DNA of 64,000 bases, from NCBI RefSeq assembly GCF_900104345.1, contig NZ_FNJN01000001.1, forward strand, positions 620,001 through 684,000. Direction: 5' to 3'. Below, one piece after another: positions 59,075 to 64,000 of this stretch; position 1 is the first letter of the stretch, and every line of letters begins with the position of its first letter. A program made the position numbers and the translations under genes. Under the pieces are notes generated by a model. That model worked only from the letters and a program-made list of their open reading frames with translations, had not been told where the DNA came from and did not search any database. This DNA is from Microbacterium testaceum StLB037. Its GTDB lineage: Bacteria; Actinomycetota; Actinomycetes; Actinomycetales; Microbacteriaceae.

Positions 59075-59311
59075 ATGTTGCAGAACCTCACCGGCTGGCA
59101 CGCCCTGATCGTGCTGGCGGTCATCGTCCTCATTTTCGGAGCCGCCAAGCTCCCCGCCCTCGCCCGGAGCCTCGGCCAATCGGTGCGCATCCTCAAGACC
59201 GAGGTGAGTGACTCCCGCGTGGGGGCCGCCGCCGAGACCGACCCGCATGCCCCAGCCCGGGCACAGGGGGAGTCCGCCGCACCCGTCCTGGCACCCCCGA
59301 GCACGTCATGA
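59075..59311 (+). CDS. tatA: Tat translocase subunit TatA
   Basis: A 78-residue TatA with one N-terminal membrane helix (WHALIVLAVIVLIFGAAKLP, including the FGxxKLP hinge) and the amphipathic helix ALARSLGQSVRILKTEV. The tail is Ala/Pro-rich. GAAAGG lies upstream. It follows the Tat-signal dioxygenase by 26 bp and overlaps tatC by 4 bp. Confidence 0.93.
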   Translation: MLQNLTGWHALIVLAVIVLIFGAAKLPALARSLGQSVRILKTEVSDSRVGAAAETDPHAPARAQGESAAPVLAPPSTS

Positions 59312-60117
59312 CCTCCGCCGCCGCTCCCGCCGTCGCGCCCCCTCGCGCCGAGGCCCCGCGGTCGGCCCCCATGCCCGTCGCCGCGCACCTCGACGAGGCG
59401 ACGCGGCGCGCGGTGCGGGCGGCGATCGCCCTCGCGATCTGCGCCCTCGCCGGGTGGTTCCTGTACGAACCCGTGATGGACCTCGTGCGGGCCCCGATCG
59501 TGCAGATCGCGGCCGAGCGCAACGCGAGCCTCAACTTCGACAGCGTGACCGGGGCCTTCGACCTGCGTCTGCGCGTCGCACTGGTCGCGGGGCTCGTCCT
59601 GTCGAGCCCGGTCTGGCTGTCCGAGCTCTTCGCGTTCGTGCTCCCGGGACTCACGCGGCGCGAGCGGCGGTACGTGCTCGGCTCGGTCGGAGCCGCTGTT
59701 CCGCTGTTCGCGGCCGGGTGCGCGACCGGCCTGTTGCTGTTCCCCCACATGGTCTCGGTGCTCGCGGGCTTCGCCTCGAGCGAGGACTCCACGATCCTCG
59801 ACGCGGGCACCTACATCGACTTCGCGCTGAAGATCGTCGTGGCCACGGGCCTCGCCTTCGTCCTGCCGGTCGTGCTGGTGGTGCTGAATCTCGCCGGCAT
59901 CGTCTCGGCCCGCACCCTCGCCCGCAGCTGGCGGTACGCGGTCGTGGCGATCGTGTTGTTCAGCGCCCTCGCGACGCCGTCGGCCGACGTGATGTCGATG
60001 TTCGTCGTCGCCGTTCCGATGACCGCCCTCTACGCTGCGGCCCTCGCGATCGCGGCCCTGCACGATCGCGCCGGCGCCCGGGCGTCGGTCTTCGAGGAGG
60101 CCCCATGTTCGGCCTGA
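59308..60117 (+). CDS. tatC: Tat translocase subunit TatC
   Basis: A 269-residue TatC with six helices. MPVAAHLDEATRR corresponds to the conserved HLxELRxR start of TatC, and SSPVWLSELFAFVLPGLTRRERR to the second conserved loop region. Residue differences from the consensus in both are notable. It may prefer the neighbouring dioxygenase. It overlaps tatA by 4 bp and tatB by 13 bp. Confidence 0.92.
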   Translation: MTSAAAPAVAPPRAEAPRSAPMPVAAHLDEATRRAVRAAIALAICALAGWFLYEPVMDLVRAPIVQIAAERNASLNFDSVTGAFDLRLRVALVAGLVLSSPVWLSELFAFVLPGLTRRERRYVLGSVGAAVPLFAAGCATGLLLFPHMVSVLAGFASSEDSTILDAGTYIDFALKIVVATGLAFVLPVVLVVLNLAGIVSARTLARSWRYAVVAIVLFSALATPSADVMSMFVVAVPMTALYAAALAIAALHDRAGARASVFEEAPCSA

Positions 60118-60593
60118 CGTTCGAGAAACTCCTGTTCGTGGGGCTTATCGCCGCGGTGGTCATCGGTCCGCAGCGGTTGCCCGGGGCGGTCGCTCGCCTC
60201 GCGTCGGTGCTGCGGGGGCTTCGCCGAACGGTGGATGCCGCGCGCCTCCGCGCCGCGACCGAGCTCGGCGTCCCCGCCGACGCGGACGAATGGCGGGCGC
60301 TCGATCCGCGACAGTACGACCCTCGGCGCATCATCGCCGAGGCCCTCGCGGCATCACCCGTCGCGGCGGCCGGCGCCACGGCATCCGTCCCGGTCCCGAC
60401 CTCGGCCGCGGACGCCGCGGCTCCCGCCGCGCCGGAGACCCCGCGCATCCCGATGCGCCGCGTGCGCGTCGGGAGCTCCGCCCACCCGTGCTGGATCGAG
60501 GTCCCCGACGAATCCGGCGCCACGGCCCCCGAGTCCGACGCGCCGGCGGCCCCGGCCGACGAGGCGACCGTACGAGACGCCGTCACGGCATAG
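60105..60593 (+). CDS. tatB: Tat translocase subunit TatB
   Basis: A 162-residue TatB: FEKLLFVGLIAAVVIGPQRLP is the membrane helix with the GPxRLP hinge, followed by an amphipathic helix (AVARLASVLRGLRRTVD) and a long variable tail. ATG 60105 starts inside tatC. Its TAG stop forms part of the predicted promoter of the following Nudix gene. In this gene order (A, C, B) it completes a Tat set. Confidence 0.9.
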   Translation: MFGLTFEKLLFVGLIAAVVIGPQRLPGAVARLASVLRGLRRTVDAARLRAATELGVPADADEWRALDPRQYDPRRIIAEALAASPVAAAGATASVPVPTSAADAAAPAAPETPRIPMRRVRVGSSAHPCWIEVPDESGATAPESDAPAAPADEATVRDAVTA

Positions 60594-60596
60594 CCT
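60591..60596 (+). promoter_or_regulatory. Predicted -10 element of the Nudix gene (leaderless)
   Basis: TAGCCT contains the tatB stop codon and lies exactly 6 nt before ATG 60603. Confidence 0.5.
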
Positions 60597-60602
60597 CGAA
60601 GA

Positions 60603-61328
60603 ATGTCCTCGCCCCGCGCCCAGCTCGAAGCCCTGCTCGCGCGCGGTCTCGGCGACGTCTCCCCGGCGCTGCAGGCGCTGCCTGTCGAGGGCGAGGCGCG
60701 AGCGGCGGCGGTGCTCATCCTCTTCGGCGTGCTCGACGGGGTCCCCAGCCGCCGGGTCTCGCGCACCGTCCCGAGCGATCTCGACGTGCTGCTGCTCGCG
60801 CGCGCGAGCACCCTGCGCGCCCACCCGGGCCAGGTCGCGTTCCCGGGTGGCCGGGTCGATCCCGAAGACGCGGATGCCGTGGCGGCGGCCCTCCGTGAAG
60901 CCCGCGAAGAGACGGGACTCGATCCCGACGGTGTCGACGTGCTGGGCACCCTCGAGTCGCTGCCCCTGGCCTTCTCTCGCCACGAGGTCACCCCGGTGAT
61001 CGGATGGTGGGCGCGCCCGACCCCGGTGCGTGCCGTGGATGCGGCGGAGTCGGCCGAGGTCTTCCGCGCCCCGGTGGCCGATCTGCTCGATCCCGAACGC
61101 CGAGGCGTGACGGTGCTGCGTCGTGATGGTCGGGAGTGGCGGGGGCCGGCCTTCGCCCTGCAGACGGCACGCGGCCCGCAGACCGTGTGGGGGTTCACCG
61201 CGATGGTGCTGGACGGGTTGTTCGACCGCCTCGGGTGGACGGAGCCCTGGGATGGATCGCGGGAGATCCCCCTGGCTGAGGCCGCCGCGGGCGCCCGCGA
61301 CCGATCCGGGCCGCTGGCCCGGTCGTAG
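60603..61328 (+). CDS. Nudix hydrolase (CoA pyrophosphatase-like)
   Basis: A 241-residue Nudix enzyme. The Nudix box runs from FPGGRVDPEDADAVAAAL to REAREETGLDPDG, matching GX5EX7REUXEEXGU. The preceding GQVAF and following SRHEVTPVIGWW are typical of the CoA pyrophosphatase (NudL) group. It probably hydrolyses CoA-type pyrophosphates in the cytoplasm. Confidence 0.9.
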   Translation: MSSPRAQLEALLARGLGDVSPALQALPVEGEARAAAVLILFGVLDGVPSRRVSRTVPSDLDVLLLARASTLRAHPGQVAFPGGRVDPEDADAVAAALREAREETGLDPDGVDVLGTLESLPLAFSRHEVTPVIGWWARPTPVRAVDAAESAEVFRAPVADLLDPERRGVTVLRRDGREWRGPAFALQTARGPQTVWGFTAMVLDGLFDRLGWTEPWDGSREIPLAEAAAGARDRSGPLARS

Positions 61329-61378
61329 CGCGTCCGGCGCACTTCGTCATTCGCGGCGTGGCGATCGTCGGAGGTCGC

Positions 61379-61384
61379 TAGCGT
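61379..61384 (+). promoter_or_regulatory. Predicted -10 element of pgi (leaderless)
   Basis: TAGCGT lies 7 nt before GTG 61392. This spacing decides between two in-frame GTG codons. Confidence 0.45.
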
Positions 61385-61391
61385 GGGTTCC

Positions 61392-63071
<1,680 letters not shown>

Positions 63072-63434
63072 GCCCTCGAGCGACGCGACGGGCGGGTCGA
63101 CCGCTGAGAGGCCGATTCGACGAGATTTTTTCTTCGTCGGATCGGCCTCTCGTCGCGAGGGGAGGAAAGCTCAGCGGCGACTGACGGGAACCCGGCGTCG
63201 GAGCGTCGGCAAAATACCCGGTGAGGCGAGTTTTTCTTCTGCTGACGGCGAGAAGCGGAATCCGTCGCGCGACCCCTCGCGAGCGCGCGTCACCGAATCG
63301 TCTGCTCTCACCGGTCTTCCAGGTAACGAAAAGATAACGCCCAGAACCAGCACCCACACTCGGGGCCCGTGCCGACCCGACGGCGCGACACCGTGCTCGA
63401 TCCCGACGAGCGCGCCCCCGACGAAAGATCTCTC
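63072..63434 (+). other. 363-bp non-coding region with nested inverted repeats
   Basis: No gene is supported here. At 63106-63151 a hairpin (GAGAGGCCGAT with ATCGGCCTCTC, plus an inner TCGACGA/TCGTCG stem and a T6 loop) follows pgi. A second, outer pairing CCGCTGAG (63101-63108) with CTCAGCGG (63171-63178) competes with or encloses it. A second T-rich element (CGAGTTTTTCTTCTGCTGACGG) at about 63227-63248 resembles the first loop. The region could hold the pgi terminator plus a leader for the downstream secreted protein. Confidence 0.5.
63106..63151 (+). terminator. Hairpin downstream of pgi
   Basis: An 11-bp perfect outer stem at 63106-63116 and 63141-63151 with an inner 5-bp stem; the T-run lies in the loop rather than after the stem, unusual for an intrinsic terminator. 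Confidence 0.5.
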
Positions 63435-64000
63435 TTGCTGCGTTCCGATATCAAACTCACCCACGTCAACCGCGCCCGACGCACCCTCGTCACGGCGGCC
63501 ACCTGCGCCGGCCTCGCGTTCGGCATGGTCGCCACGACCGGTCTGGCGATGGCGTCCCCCGTCTCGTTGCCCGACGCCTCGGCATCCTCCTTCTCCGCCC
63601 CCGGCACCTCGGTGCCCGTGTCCACGGCGCCGACCCTCGACGCCGTGAGCACCGGTGCCGCCGCCGCCCTCGACGGGGCGCAGACGGCTCTCTCGAACGC
63701 GACCGCCGTCCAGGCCGATGTCGCCGCGACCGGGCTCCCGCTCTCGATCGGCGACGCGTCGATCGACACGGGCGCGCTCCAAGACGCCGTCGACCGCCTC
63801 ACCTCCCGCGACCTGCTCCCGGTGCTGCTCGTCCCCGCCCTGAGTCAGAACGCCCAGAGCGAGACCGACCGCGTCAGCGCCCGCGTGGCGGAGGTCAAGG
63901 GCAGCCTCGACAAGGCGAAGGCTGACAAGGCCGCCGCCGACGCCGCCGCCGAGGCGCAGCGTCAGGCCGAGGCCGCAGCGGCCGCCGAGGCGCGGCGTCA
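63435..64000 (+). CDS. Secreted coiled-coil protein, N-terminal part (partial)
   Basis: The gene runs off the window end; 188 codons are visible. A signal peptide (NRARRTLVTAATCAGLAFGM, then ATTGLAMASP) indicates export. After a Ser/Pro-rich stretch comes a helical Ala/Gln/Lys/Glu-rich coiled coil (VSARVAEVKGSLDKAKADKA, AEAQRQAEAAAAAEARR). This layout is typical of peptidoglycan hydrolases with a C-terminal NlpC/P60, transglycosylase or CHAP domain, but that end is not visible. Start chosen as TTG 63435 after GAAAGA; GTG 63393 is in frame. Confidence 0.6.
   Translation, partial: MLRSDIKLTHVNRARRTLVTAATCAGLAFGMVATTGLAMASPVSLPDASASSFSAPGTSVPVSTAPTLDAVSTGAAAALDGAQTALSNATAVQADVAATGLPLSIGDASIDTGALQDAVDRLTSRDLLPVLLVPALSQNAQSETDRVSARVAEVKGSLDKAKADKAAADAAAEAQRQAEAAAAAEARR

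Noticed and set aside
63072..63434. Cyclic di-AMP (ydaO-type) riboswitch upstream of the secreted coiled-coil gene
   Set aside because: Expected by analogy, but I could not find the conserved blocks in the right order, so I report only a structured region.

Overview
The window is a 64-kb stretch of high-GC chromosome from an actinobacterium, most likely Microbacteriaceae and probably Microbacterium. The reasons are the actinobacterial form of the respiratory chain (CtaF, a di-haem QcrC, a three-helix Rieske QcrA), SCO4848-, DUF3043- and DUF3054-type proteins, very high GC at third codon positions, and many leaderless promoters. The lineage is inferred from gene content and was not computed. 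I see no rRNA, tRNA, CRISPR array, insertion sequence or prophage. The genes are tightly packed and convergent pairs are usually separated by strong hairpins.

Layout. 1-7.3 kb: 3' end of dnaE, a four-helix membrane protein, hisD, nrdR, pyrD, a DUF3043 protein, an M20 dipeptidase and erpA. 7.4-17.4 kb: aerobic respiration, with ctaC-ctaD-ctaF followed 4 bp later by a PP2C phosphatase, and, facing it, ctaE-qcrC-qcrA-qcrB; a prolyl aminopeptidase and a rhodanese lie between. 17.5-30 kb: trpD, PHP phosphoesterase, 5'-3' exonuclease, YchJ-like protein, an NAD-binding/PEP-mutase-like pair, a LON-domain protein, a coupled HxlR-FUSC pair divergent from an NmrA-type gene, a DksA-like protein, MFS transporter, YidC paralogue and ACT protein.

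30-34 kb: a two-component system flanked by a VanZ-like protein and a VanY-like D,D-carboxypeptidase. Three copies of a tandem repeat with 11-bp spacing lie upstream of vanZ, the regulator and vanY, which suggests one envelope-stress regulon. 34-45 kb: fatty-acid desaturase, cold-shock protein with a small upstream gene, stress-type small proteins, a DUF2256 gene coupled to a PhrB-type photolyase that has lost its FeS-cluster cysteines, a glycosyltransferase/EEP/membrane protein operon, and a TrhO/M19 dipeptidase/acetyltransferase operon.

45-48 kb: an arsenic island (arsR divergent from arsC, an ArsO-like flavoprotein and an ArsN1-like acetyltransferase) with a 34-bp palindromic operator and no efflux pump in the window. 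48-53 kb: msrB-msrA, a short-chain dehydrogenase, a TetR regulator, two unrecognised overlapping genes, a WYL regulator and a VOC protein. 53-61 kb: a surface-redox cluster: membrane haem/flavin reductase, FMN-binding protein, ApbE flavin transferase, a facing two-component operon, then a Tat-exported intradiol dioxygenase directly followed by tatA-tatC-tatB. 60.6-64 kb: Nudix hydrolase, pgi, a 363-bp structured non-coding region, and the start of a secreted coiled-coil protein cut by the window end.

Two signals run through the whole window. Many genes have a TANNNT hexamer exactly 6-7 nt before the start codon, as expected for leaderless mRNAs; several of these hexamers contain the stop codon of the gene before. 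The word GGATGCC and its complement GGCATCC is strongly over-represented inside genes, even where it forces unusual codons.
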